Origin: Lineus longissimus | Lineage: Eukaryota; Nemertea; Pilidiophora; Heteronemertea; Lineidae | Direction of reading: 5' to 3' | Length of the DNA: 64,000 nucleotides | Assembly (NCBI RefSeq): GCF_910592395.1 | Contig: NC_088313.1 | Location: 20,910,437-20,974,436 of the forward strand | Part shown: one piece after another, positions 16,825 through 27,259 of the stretch | Layout of the letters: each line of letters starts with the position of its first letter | How positions within the stretch are numbered: position 1 is the first letter of the stretch | Program-made: the position numbers and the translations under genes | The notes under the pieces: generated by a model | Told to the model about the DNA's origin: nothing | The model's input: only the letters and a program-made list of their open reading frames with translations | Databases searched by the model: none

Positions 16825-17428
16825 ATGCCCGCCAAAGATACATTCGCTATCGCCATCTCTAGTGAGAACGAAGAACTATAGAATAGCATCCCCACGTGCT
16901 TGCTGAGTGCTTGACATAGCAGCTGCATTGTATTTAGGAAGTGCGCCGATTTTCATCTTGATATGACCGAACTTGTGCTTTTAGTTGGACCGCCTTTGGT
17001 GGTAAGATTCCGCCATCCAACTGGCTATCAGATATACGTCACAATATAGGGCCTAGTTATATCTCACATTGATAATGATAGTTTAATGATATTCTATGGA
17101 GCGCTGTAGGTGGTTGTATGGGGCGTAAAATGTATAATAATCAGCACCTGTTGTTAAAGGGGAAGTGGTCTACGTATTTTGTTAATAGGCATTGACAGCT
17201 TTATTCGCTGTATATGATAATACCTCCAGTGTTACTCTCAGTGAAATAAAAAGAGTTTCAACCTTTTCAGGGAAAATCCTTGTATTGTCTTAGTCATTTC
17301 TCCGTGCACTATGTGAGAATCTCTATAAAAGAGGAGCTGGAGAGTAAACCCGAGGTTGGACTGCGATACGTCATCAACAAAGCTGTCACTCAACTTAAAC
17401 AGGTTTGTATACTAAAAGCCCCTGCCAG

Positions 17429-17468
<40 letters not shown>

Positions 17469-20400
17469 CCCCACTCTCTCCCCCACCTGCCCCCCTCACC
17501 TGCCCGGCTCCCTCCCCTGCCCCCTGCCCCCGCTCTCCCCCTCCCCCTGCCCCCCCGCTCTCCCCCTGCCCCCCACCTGCCCCGCTCCCTCCCCCTGCCC
17601 CCGCTCTCCCCTGCCCCCCCCCCCACCTGCCCCGCTCCCTCCCCCTGCCCTCCCCCTGCCCTGCACCACCCTTCCCCCTCTGTAAATACTGAACTAGGTT
17701 CTAAAAATCAAGTGAAAAAATTTTGAAATGAGTTGACAGTTTGGTTAAAAATTAGCTTCAAACTTCTATATTTGTTGAATGTATGATATAAAGTACATAA
17801 GAAATATGAATATATTTGAGGTTATCAGTTTGCAGGTAATGACATTTCACATTCAACAACCTTTGCATATCCTGATTTATGCTCAGAAATGGTTGGAATG
17901 CTTCAATTATGCCTGGTACTGTGGGCAGAGTGGACTCTCAAAGGCTCTCTTTTTTGCAGGGTAAAAATGTCGTAATAGATGATGAAAATGGATCAAAGTC
18001 GAAAAGGATTTCATTTATCAAAGTAGTGAAGGATAAGGTGAGACATGGCAGTATTCGTCTTTTCATGGCAATTGGGCCCTTTGGTTGGGTTAGAGGGGTA
18101 AAGTGTCTGGTTCATCTGATTATATGTGTCACAGCAAACTAAAACTGGCTACAAAACCACGCAAGAGTGCTGCGCAATTGACAGGGTCTATAAATTGATA
18201 GCTTAGCGTCTTGTCAGACTTCGACTGATGCTATCATTGTTTTTCCAGATCCCAGGCTGTTCGATTCGTTGCATTAATCTGACACCAAAGTGCGGGTATG
18301 ACCAGTTATTGTGGACAGTTGCCTACCTCCAAGCCACTTGGCTTGAAACGCATGCCTATGAAACGCAATCAGAGCCTTGTCCATATCAGGAGAACATGCT
18401 GGAGCGTTGGATGACTGATGTGGGCGATGGAAGTGGTGAGCATCTCAAATGAATTTTACGACTTGTACATATTTGCTCTCAATGACAGAATGATGATAAT
18501 CAGTAATTGATAAATGATTTCCCTTTTGCAGATGCGCCAGCCTATGGTGAAGGGTTTAACAACATAGTTGACGTCTCACTGGAATTCGTTGTTCATTCAT
18601 ATCATAAGGTACTGCATGGCTTAGTCTTTAGTGGTATTACTCTAGCTCAATTCAAACAAGGGCTACACATTGCGAACAGGTAGGTTCTAGGAAAATCGAC
18701 TATCTCCATTCAGTTATGTCGTATTTCCAAAGGTCAGTCAATGTGGAAACCTCCGATTTTGGTAGAAAGCCGTTTTGGATCAGTAATAGACAATGATTTC
18801 ATTTCAGTTTGAGGTGCCATGTCTCTTTATTGAGTACCAAGGTATAGTAGAGAAGGCCTCTGACAGTGTGATGGATGGAGTGGTCCCTGCCATTGTCCTT
18901 TGGTGTGAAGCCAACTCATGTGGTTGTGTGGTTCTCATATACGGCCATGTAACAGGTAAGTTGCTCCATTTCAATTACCTATTTGCTATTTCTATTGACT
19001 TGTGTTCGAACGTACGTTGATAATGAAACCAACTGATCCATTTTCAGGTATCCACCCAACTGACAAACATGAAAAGATGCGAGTCATCTTGAAAAAGATT
19101 GTCTCCAAACTTAACACCATTCCAGTATTTGTTCTATCCGTCGACGCTGCCCAGTCCTCCACCTCATTCTTCGTCCATCCTCAGCCGGGTATTTTGGCAC
19201 TCGGCAGTCGACTCTTCCACCTGGATCTATCACACAAGGTAGGAAAACGACCAATGATTTAGTTAAATCGCTTTCTGATAATCAAAATTTAGATGATTGC
19301 AGCTAAGATAATGCGATTAGATGACATCCTCTTGTTCGTTTTAGGCCACCATGTATTTGTACTCAACACAAGACCATATGAAGTGTGCTGACAATGCGGG
19401 AGTTCGATACATCAGGGCATCTCGTGTCTTCAACCATCCAAAACTGGTAAGGAGCTTTTGCCCCATTTTGCAAAGTGGCACGGTAAACAATGGCTAAGCA
19501 GATGACTGTTCGTCATGTCAAACTCAGTCTTGTTACCGTCTAGTCACACTTACACATTTAACCTCAATATTTCTTCTTCCAGGTGACTTCTTATACAATG
19601 GCGACATCCCCATCAATCCCAGAAGTATTGAAGAACAGGAAAGTGACGTGGCCAAAAACCACGGCTCCTGAGGCCTCAATGCCACTGCTATCTTCCAAAG
19701 GTGACACAGTGGACGAGATACATTACAGTTGCTGCCAGCTGAATGGGAGGATATCTATTCATCTGTGTTCCCAGTCAAAAGATTCTTGTGAGAGGTGTGT
19801 GAGAAAAAAGATTTGTCTGTCAGAATTCCTTCCAATTTCGGCAAACCCCTCTGCCCATTTGAATAAGCTCTCTGTGGCCATTGTTTCTATCCATGTTGTT
19901 CCGTTTTCAGTTTCGACCAGTTTTACCAAAAGCATGCCACTCCAATCACGGAAGATGGCAGCAGACTAGAACAGATAGAAAAAGAAACAAAGGAGTCCGT
20001 AATTGAGAACTTTGCCCCTACCCTTGAGGTAGAGTCTCGGCCTTCACCAGCATCGTCTAAATCTCGGCGATCGTCTGCTTCATCAGACACCACCACCACC
20101 ACTATGGGGCAGGACCTGCCTAAGTGGATGGTCAAGAAGAACATTAGCCTGAACAAGATGTTGGATACTCCAAAAAAAGACCGCAAGTCACCCAGGAAGA
20201 CGTAAGTGTATCATTTCATTTGTGGTTGTATTGTCTTCTCTGAGCATTTCCCCATTTCTCCATCGTGGTGGTCTGTACATTTCCATGGTTGAGATGTTCA
20301 TGTTGGAATCTATTAACCATTTCATTAGCCTTGCTTGCGTTTTTCATTCCCATCTTTTGATGTATTGCAGGAGTCAGATCTTCACGACAGTCTACGTTAT

Positions 20401-21494
20401 GAGCCCATCTGAATTGATGGACAATGCTAAGGCCATACTTCAACAGGTACGGTACTGCCTAGAAGCAAACATGATACCTCCCACTTCGGTAAAACAAGCT
20501 GCCATCTGAGGGAGTTGTTGTACCCACCATACTGCTGGTCTGTTGTGTAAGGTCCCTTAAGCCAAGTCTCCTTCCTGCGATCCTTATCTTAGCTGTTTTG
20601 TCAATCTTCCTTTGAACTTGTTGTAAGCTTCCACTCTCTTATTCTAGGGTGAAGGAGAAGCGTTCATGGGTGATCAAATGTCTGAAAATGCTGAACCCGA
20701 GGACTTGAAGGCCCTTCATTATAAACCAGACACTGGGACAAGGCATGTTCTGTCTCCTAAAACAGAAGGACCAAGAAGTCACCTTCTGACTCCTTCTGAT
20801 AAATCTAAAATTGAACAGGACCTGCAAAAAGAAAGTTTTAAGTTTGTAAAAGAGGAATTTAATGAATCCATGGCAGTGGAACGTTCAGCAGACTCCACTG
20901 CTGTCTTCTTGCAAGAGGATGCAGTCACGCCCGCACTAAGAGACATACACGAAACCACGAAATCAAGCTTGGATGATATCTTTAGTGGTAAACCAATGTC
21001 AAAGAAGACGAAGCCTGCAAAAACAAGGTATAGGTCATTGTTCTTGATATCGAGATGTTCAGCTGGGTGCTACAGATAAATGAAATAATGGACTTTACGA
21101 CAGGAATGGACCTGCCCTGACACCCTTTGGTGGATGTAGTGGGTTAGAGTCATTGATTGGAAGTGATGGTCTTTTTGGGCATCTCATTATAAAGAAAATA
21201 TGGCCCTTTCCTGACATCTTATGGCCTGTGGTGAGCTTCAAGGCCGGTCTAGTAGTGTAAAACATCCCCCTTGAAAAGTTATTTGAAAGTGTTTACCGTC
21301 TGGTACATTTTGGTTGCCTTTTTGTTTTTGATTCCTTTCACATTCCTTCCAGGGCTGTGAGAAGACCACCAGACGTCTCCGATGAAGATGAAAAGCCACC
21401 TAAATTTTTGGCTTCCAAAGCAGTGGTCGACAGTCCACAAAAGAAGTCATCGGCCCTTGATAATGAATTTTCGTTTCTGGATGATATATTTTAA
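16825..21494 (+). CDS. Polynucleotide kinase/3'-phosphatase-like protein, probable pseudophosphatase (14 exons)
   Basis: Exons: 16825-16861, 16985-17001 (17-nt microexon), 17271-17402, 17960-18037, 18249-18435, 18532-18608, 18808-18955, 19048-19238, 19345-19446, 19583-19794, 19911-20201, 20371-20446, 20648-21027, 21353-21494. Every junction is phase-compatible, giving 689 residues. Residues 14-21 are GPPLVGKS, a Walker A P-loop, completed across the microexon junction. Residues about 177-323 follow the layout of the HAD-type PNK 3'-phosphatase domain: CLFIEYQGIV where DxDGT is expected, GCVVLIYGHVTG, VSKLNTIPVFVLSVDAA, PQPG and DHMKCADNAGVRYIRASRVF. The nucleophile and general-acid Asp are replaced by Glu185 and Gln187, so phosphatase activity is doubtful. 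The kinase-then-phosphatase order matches phage T4 Pnkp rather than animal PNKP. The tail (about 400-689) is Ser/Lys/Glu-rich and low-complexity, ending FSFLDDIF. Family assignment is by eye. AATAAA overlaps the stop codon region. Confidence 0.6.
17429..17690 (+). repeat. Poly-C tract plus C-rich minisatellite
   Basis: Begins with 38 consecutive C (17429-17466), then about 220 bp of irregular tandem units such as ctgcccccgctctccc and cacctgccccgctccctccc. It lies in the intron that starts at 17403, only about 25 bp after the splice donor. The opposite strand carries many G-runs, so G-quadruplex (minus) or i-motif (plus) structure is plausible. The proline-rich reading frames across it are artefacts of base composition. 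Confidence 0.95.
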
Positions 21495-22069
21495 TAAAAG
21501 CCCCGCTCTTATAGATACAATCACCTTGTTGTGGTGTAAGTTAATATAACAATTGTATTACTATCGTTGACGTTCCTGAGATCCTGTAGGTTATCCACAA
21601 GGACTTTATGACACCTCTTCATCTGCACGATAAACATGTTTCTCGGAACAAGCAGGGCCGCCATTACACTTTCATAACGGCGAAGTGAATATAGATATAG
21701 CCCAGCTGGTGTTGAGGTTAAGTGAGTTTAAACTACTCTGCGGTATAAGACCCACGCCCAGATCACACTCGCTAATGTATTTCATCATTAGTGATGACCA
21801 ACTCGAAGCAATCTTGATGTTGTTACATTTTATCCACACTTGTGAGAGTCCATTTCCAAGGGGTCCCTTTAAAAACGCTTCGGAGTCGAACCTGCTCGAC
21901 TTTCCGCCATGAGTGATGTAAGACAGGAGCAAGACCTCGAGCACATCTTGGTGTCATGAAAAGGTTGCGTATTGGTGCTCAAGGACAGTCCTCATTAGAC
22001 CTCTGACGGCTTTCATACACTCGCTGATTTGGAGGAAAACACTGCAGGGCAAGTACATGACAGTTTGCA
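21495..22069. other. Intergenic spacer between the PNK-like gene and the GPCR
   Basis: This plus-to-plus spacer holds the 3' UTR and probable polyadenylation site of the PNK-like gene and the promoter/5' UTR of the receptor. An AATAAA lies at the very start (21493-21498). No other gene is seen. Confidence 0.5.
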
Positions 22070-24905
22070 ATGGCAATGGAGCTGAATTCAATGGAGATAG
22101 CATCTGGGAGTTTATTCTCTGTGGTGTTGTCTTTAAGTTTATTTACCAATGCTTACATTCTGTACCACATGATCAAGCGCTGGACTGCTTTGAAGAAGAA
22201 CGTCCTAATCGCTATTATCATTCTACAAGGGGCCATTGCATCCTCCGTCTTGCCTGCTCTCCACCTTTTTGCGCTGTTCAACAAGGAAGCATGCACAAAG
22301 ACCACAACACTTCGGAGAGACTTTCTGTGGGCCAAAGCTATCCAGGCTGCCGCGGAGTTGTCCATCTACACAGCAGTGTCTGCAAACAGCCTCCGACAAA
22401 AGAGGATGATCACTGAACCATTCTCGCCGACACCAAAGTTCGGAGTATACGTCTTCGTCGTTGGACTCGCAACTTTAATCTCCCTGGCGATGAATGGCGT
22501 TATTGTTCTAATGGATAACATTGGACTTCCAACTTCCAACCAAACCAGGACCATCGATGGCGTGTTCCCGCGGCAAGGTCGTGTTTGCGACAGTGATCTC
22601 CACAGAATTAGCATGGAGAGTTTCATCTGTGCGGTGGCTCGATTGATGTTCTTGTGCATCACGACAATTATCATGATTTTTTCGTATGGTAAGATTTTGT
22701 ATTTTTTGAGGCAACGTTGCGTCCGTATTGGTGTTGGCAGCCCGAGCATGATGGAGCGTGTGCCCTCCGGATTGCAGATGATCGAGGAGGAAAACACGCA
22801 ATTTACAGAGATTCAGCGGGAAGCTTCTGTTGGAACATGCAACCTACATAACCTGGACAATACCTCGGAACTCTCAGATGAAGTATTCATGGGCGTGATT
22901 CCGGCAAGGTTGGATGCTGCGTCACTTGTTGCAATTCAGGAGAACTCGGATGAAGAGCCTGGGGAGCGTGACATGAGTCCACCACAGACCCAGGTCTTGT
23001 TCAGCTCGGAATCTTCGCTGTACGAATCGAGGACCAGCCAAGTCGACGGTTTGAACATGAGCTCGAGTTTCACCTCATTCACATCGCTGCCGCCTTTTCT
23101 TTGTGAAGCGAACAAGAGGAAGCGGACGAAATGTCCAGGCTATAGAGATCGGCTGAGCAGAACTGGACGTCAGACATGTACGTCCAGTTGTAGCAGCCTG
23201 TCTCCCGTACCTTCCACCATCACGCATTCTTCTGATGGAGGCAATCTCGATTCCTACATCCTGCCACCTCTACGCCACAGCCGGAGGACGTTGGGACATG
23301 TCCCCATCGGCTCTTTGCGACCCATGTCGCCCATCCGTGTCAATCCCAATGACAAGCAGCCAAATTTGGTAAGTAGATGTACCATTTGCTGTCATCAAGA
23401 TAGTGGCGATTTCTGGTTTGTGGTCATTTCTTTACATCTGAGTGTTTTTCCGATGTCTTTGTCTTAAGGTTTGACGACACCATCAGATTGTTAGGTCTTT
23501 AAAGATTACGAAATGTGCTGTAGTCTTTCAGTCGGCCTTAGCTGGACCCAATCGAGTTGGATGGGCTCCAGTCGGGTAGAATGCTTGGACCAACTTTAAC
23601 CTAACTTGAACTAGTTTATTGTGCCTTGAAGAAGTATGCATTCTTCATCAGATCTGTACAAGAAACCTTGGTGCAGGTGGTACAGAAAAGAAAGGCCAGT
23701 GAAGGAAGAGGAAGCCGGTATCATTGATTCTAACCAATAGTGATCAAAACAGACCGTCTTGGGAGGATGTAGCCCAGATTCTGGAGTCGGTTCTTTATCT
23801 TAAATGTTCACTGGGATAAATGCTGCTGGCATGAAGAGAGAAAATCAAATAAATTGTTGGAGGCCGGAAATGCGACTCAAACTGAACAAAACACCCATTC
23901 TTGGCCAAATTAGGATAAAGTGGACAGATTATGGTACCTTTCATCCATTTTCAGAAGTCACCAAGGCGCAGCTGCAAGAAAGATCGGCGCAGAGCGTCGT
24001 GGTCTTACCAGCACTCACCGCAACAGAACCGGTCACACCCGAATGGTCAACCAACGCCCAGCCCGAACATATCGCCACTTCTCTCTGGCCTCACGACAGA
24101 GCGAACACCAGTGGTGGTGATCTCCTCCACCAGCAGTGACCGCAGAGAAAGTTTGAAGTTTATCAAACCCGAGAGTCCTCTGCTGACAGGCGGCAGTAGG
24201 GTTTCTCTTGAGAGGACCCCGGTGCTCCAGTTTAGCGGCGATGAGGCGAAGACACTGAGTAGGAATTCACTGATGAACTGGATTGATGTGTCAAAGAGCA
24301 GGCGCTTGTCTGAGTTCAGATTGTTTGAACGAAGTAACGCAACCGGCTGCCTCACCGACAGTAGCGTGTGCGGCTGCCTCACCGACAGTAGCGTGTGCGC
24401 CGCTCCATCCTGTGCAACCCAGGGCAAGGACGCGACAGCTAAGATGATCTCCGTGACTAACCCTGCTCGGAATGGCAGTTCGGTGACCCTTATGGAAATA
24501 GATTTTGATGTACCGAGTTCACAGTCCCAGGACGTCCAAGCAAACAGTCAAATAAGCAGGGAACTGTTAAGCGGTGACAGCCACAGGAATCTTGTTTCAC
24601 AGGGAACGAAGCAGCAGCGCAGAGAAGAGATAGCTCGGGTGCCATTTGTCTCTCAGGCACATCAAAGACAAGGCTACCTTATGTTCAAAAGCGTGGCGAA
24701 ATACGCCTTCCTATATATAATATCTGTGATTCTGACTCAGTATCCTTGTCTTATCAATGTTGTTTATTCATATTCAGTTGAAGAGCATATTTCTGGACCT
24801 CTTCACCAACTGATGTGCTCAATCAGTTCACTTTACTATGTGTCGCTGCCAATCTTCTACGGGCTGCTCAACGCCAAGTTTATGGAATCTATCAAGGGAA
24901 AGTGA
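22070..24905 (+). CDS. Rhodopsin-like seven-transmembrane receptor with very long third cytoplasmic loop
   Basis: Two coding exons, 22070-23368 and 23955-24905, joined in phase 0 (donor gtaagt, acceptor ttttcag), give 749 residues. TM1-TM5 occupy about residues 14-215 and TM6-TM7 about 674-740; the roughly 455 residues between are a Ser/Thr/Arg-rich loop that contains the intron. Supporting details: Asn in TM1 (LFTNAYIL), a Cys before TM3 (NKEAC) and a Cys in the TM4-TM5 loop (GRVCDSD) that could form the standard disulfide. Class A motifs are eroded: NSLRQKR replaces DRY, TM2 lacks the usual Asp, and LPIFY replaces NPxxY. The C-tail is very short (FMESIKGK). The start is the first ATG of the long frame; a second Met follows two codons later. 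Ligand and G-protein coupling cannot be told. The loop could be a phosphorylation or scaffold platform (inference). An orphan receptor is the best description. Confidence 0.75.
24345..24398 (+). repeat. Perfect 27-bp coding duplication
   Basis: Two head-to-tail identical 27-bp units inside the receptor's third loop encode CLTDSSVCG twice. The exactness at DNA level points to a recent in-frame duplication. Confidence 0.95.
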
Positions 24906-27259
24906 CTATTTGCTGCTGTGCCGGTGTAGAAGGAGAAAATGTCTCTTTCGTAAAAGTGTCCGGCCAGATTGTATTCTGACGGATTATGGTATATGGTTCT
25001 AAAGAGACCATGACCGTCTATAGCTTCGAGAGTAAAGCGCAAAATAGAATCCTTTGTTCCCGGACGTTCAATCCAAAGACATTTCGAACCTCAACATCTG
25101 CACTTCCTGTCTTAAGTTGCTTGCAAAGCAGATGATGTACCAGGTAGAAACATGCTGTTTGGCGCTTATTACCCGGTTGAGGGGCATCTGTAGCGGCCTT
25201 TCCTCCGTGTAATAGACATATGTGAAATAGACGCACATCCAGCAACTAAATAGCATATTGTTGTAAAAGATTCAATGCATAAATGCATTACAAAATCCAA
25301 TGTATCGTTCTATACTGTTTTTTTTTGTGCTACTTTGGAAAATAAAAGGTATCCAGTTGCCGCAGCAGAACATGATGTTTTCGTTCATTTATTGAATCCA
25401 GATTCTATATTTCATAAGACCATCGTCATTTAGGATTAAGGTCTATTTCCCGATGATGCGCCTTCTCAACACAACCCTTTGCCTTTGGTCTCACTTTTAA
25501 TGAATGTTATGGGTAAATTTTGTGGTTTAGTAACCGTCGTGTTTATAACACCAGCTCGCTAAGCTTTGCCTGAGTAAGAGATCATCATCATGTTTTGAGC
25601 CTAGTTGGCCTGGGATCCAAGCCTATTCTACCTGCTTATACCTTTTGACCCACTGCTGATGGTATAGTGGGTGATTCCGGCAAATATGCCAAACTTAAAA
25701 GCAAAAGACAACTAGAGAGGAAGCCAGGTTGAGCGACATCTCCTCGAAACAATAGTTTGATTTATCCGGTTCCCTATTAGTGCAATGTCTTCAAGGCCCT
25801 GCTTAATGTTGTTAAAAGCAACGAGAAAGGGCTCAACTTAATAAAAACTTGAAAGCCTGGGTTGGCGAATTACCGATAAATACATACCGGTAAACACTAA
25901 TATTTTTCGTAACTTGCTTCGACGAGAACCGCCAATGCGGTTTTCGTAAAAGCTAAGTTGCTTTGTTAAAGGCGGGTCTTGTAGACCGTATTGCTGTTCG
26001 AAGAAAGGTGTACACATTTATAGTCTGCGCTACCTTTTCTATCTACAAGTAGTACAGAGCAGAGAAAAGACCAGGTATATTTTCTTAAAGTTAGAGCAGG
26101 GAGCTTTTCCATTGGCAAAGTAGTGGATGGCGGCATCGGTCGAGGCATTAGCAAGGAATCGACACAATATGCCAGTCAAACACAGTAAGTAGCTTTACTT
26201 TCTTGCTGTCTTATATCATTCTCATTTCTTCCCCTTAATTTGGTCCTTTGGTTTGTTTGGCAGACGGGGATCTTACTTTTCTTCTGCGTTCTGAGATGCA
26301 TTTGAGATGCACGCTAGACAATCTGGTCGACTGTCTTTGAGAGTTCTGCCATAGAGCTGAAGAGTTTTGTGAGCCGGGCGGTTATCTTGGTCCGTATTCC
26401 TTTCTGTTCTTCAAGAGTAGGAGGTCTAAAGCACACAAACACGAGTCTGGTATCCAGCTCCACATTCGGGCAGATTCTCGGAAGGCTTTACGATGAAGTT
26501 GGTTCTGCAGACGGCAGTGCCCTGTCGCAATCGGTAGGGAACCAGAGGTCAATTCGTATCCTATGTGCAGGCACTGGCCTTCCCTTGGCAAACACACCAA
26601 CACATAATGTTAATGCTGATAGATAGAGCTCAAAGTGAGCCATCGATTTAACCAAAGTTACTATTTACAGGAGAGAAACTTCTTTAGTCAGAATTTGGTG
26701 TTGGCTTAAAAAGGTTTTCAGGTGCACCTCAAAAGCTTGAAATGTTCCTTGATCGCTTTCTTGCTCAATAGTCACCAATGGTCATTCCTTGGTAAACATT
26801 AGTGCTGTAGGCATAAGTTTGGGTTTTGATCTTGAGGGATTTACCATTGCCCATCGACTGTGCGTATCTGGCACTTAACAACGTAGATTCTGGACTTCTT
26901 GCAACTGTTTCTGTTGGAAAAAAACCCTTCCGATCTCGATCAGCTGGGAAGAATAAGCATAGGTCACGTGGTCCCGATGCAATGCAGCTTTTCTCTTACC
27001 TTTGGTTTGCTTAGCTTAGTTTCTAAGAATAGAAACCGAGGATATTTATAGGTGGTTCTAAAGTCTCGCTACCTGGGATAAATATGCAACCAAGCTAAAA
27101 ATTAAAAGGAAAAAGGCTAAAGCAATTGGCAACATGCGGATCTTCATCAGATTGTTGTGAACCGTAGCTTTCAACACCAGTTGGTTCACCATGATGGTGT
27201 CATGTAACGTCTACGCTATTCAATACTGACACTCTTCCTTCTTCCTGTCTTCCAGTTGA
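24906..27259. other. Intergenic spacer, 3' UTR of GPCR and 5' region of ankyrin gene
   Basis: An AATAAA at about 25340 could end the receptor transcript. Near 26180 the sequence aacaca followed by gtaagt resembles a donor that may end a non-coding 5' exon of the ankyrin gene, whose coding exon begins just after a good acceptor (cttcctgtcttccag) at about 27255. No independent gene is seen. Confidence 0.45.

Noticed and set aside
17280-17726. Long proline-rich open frames on the plus strand and glycine/arginine-rich frames on the minus strand
   Set aside because: They arise from the poly-C and C-rich minisatellite; the true exon ends at the donor at 17402.
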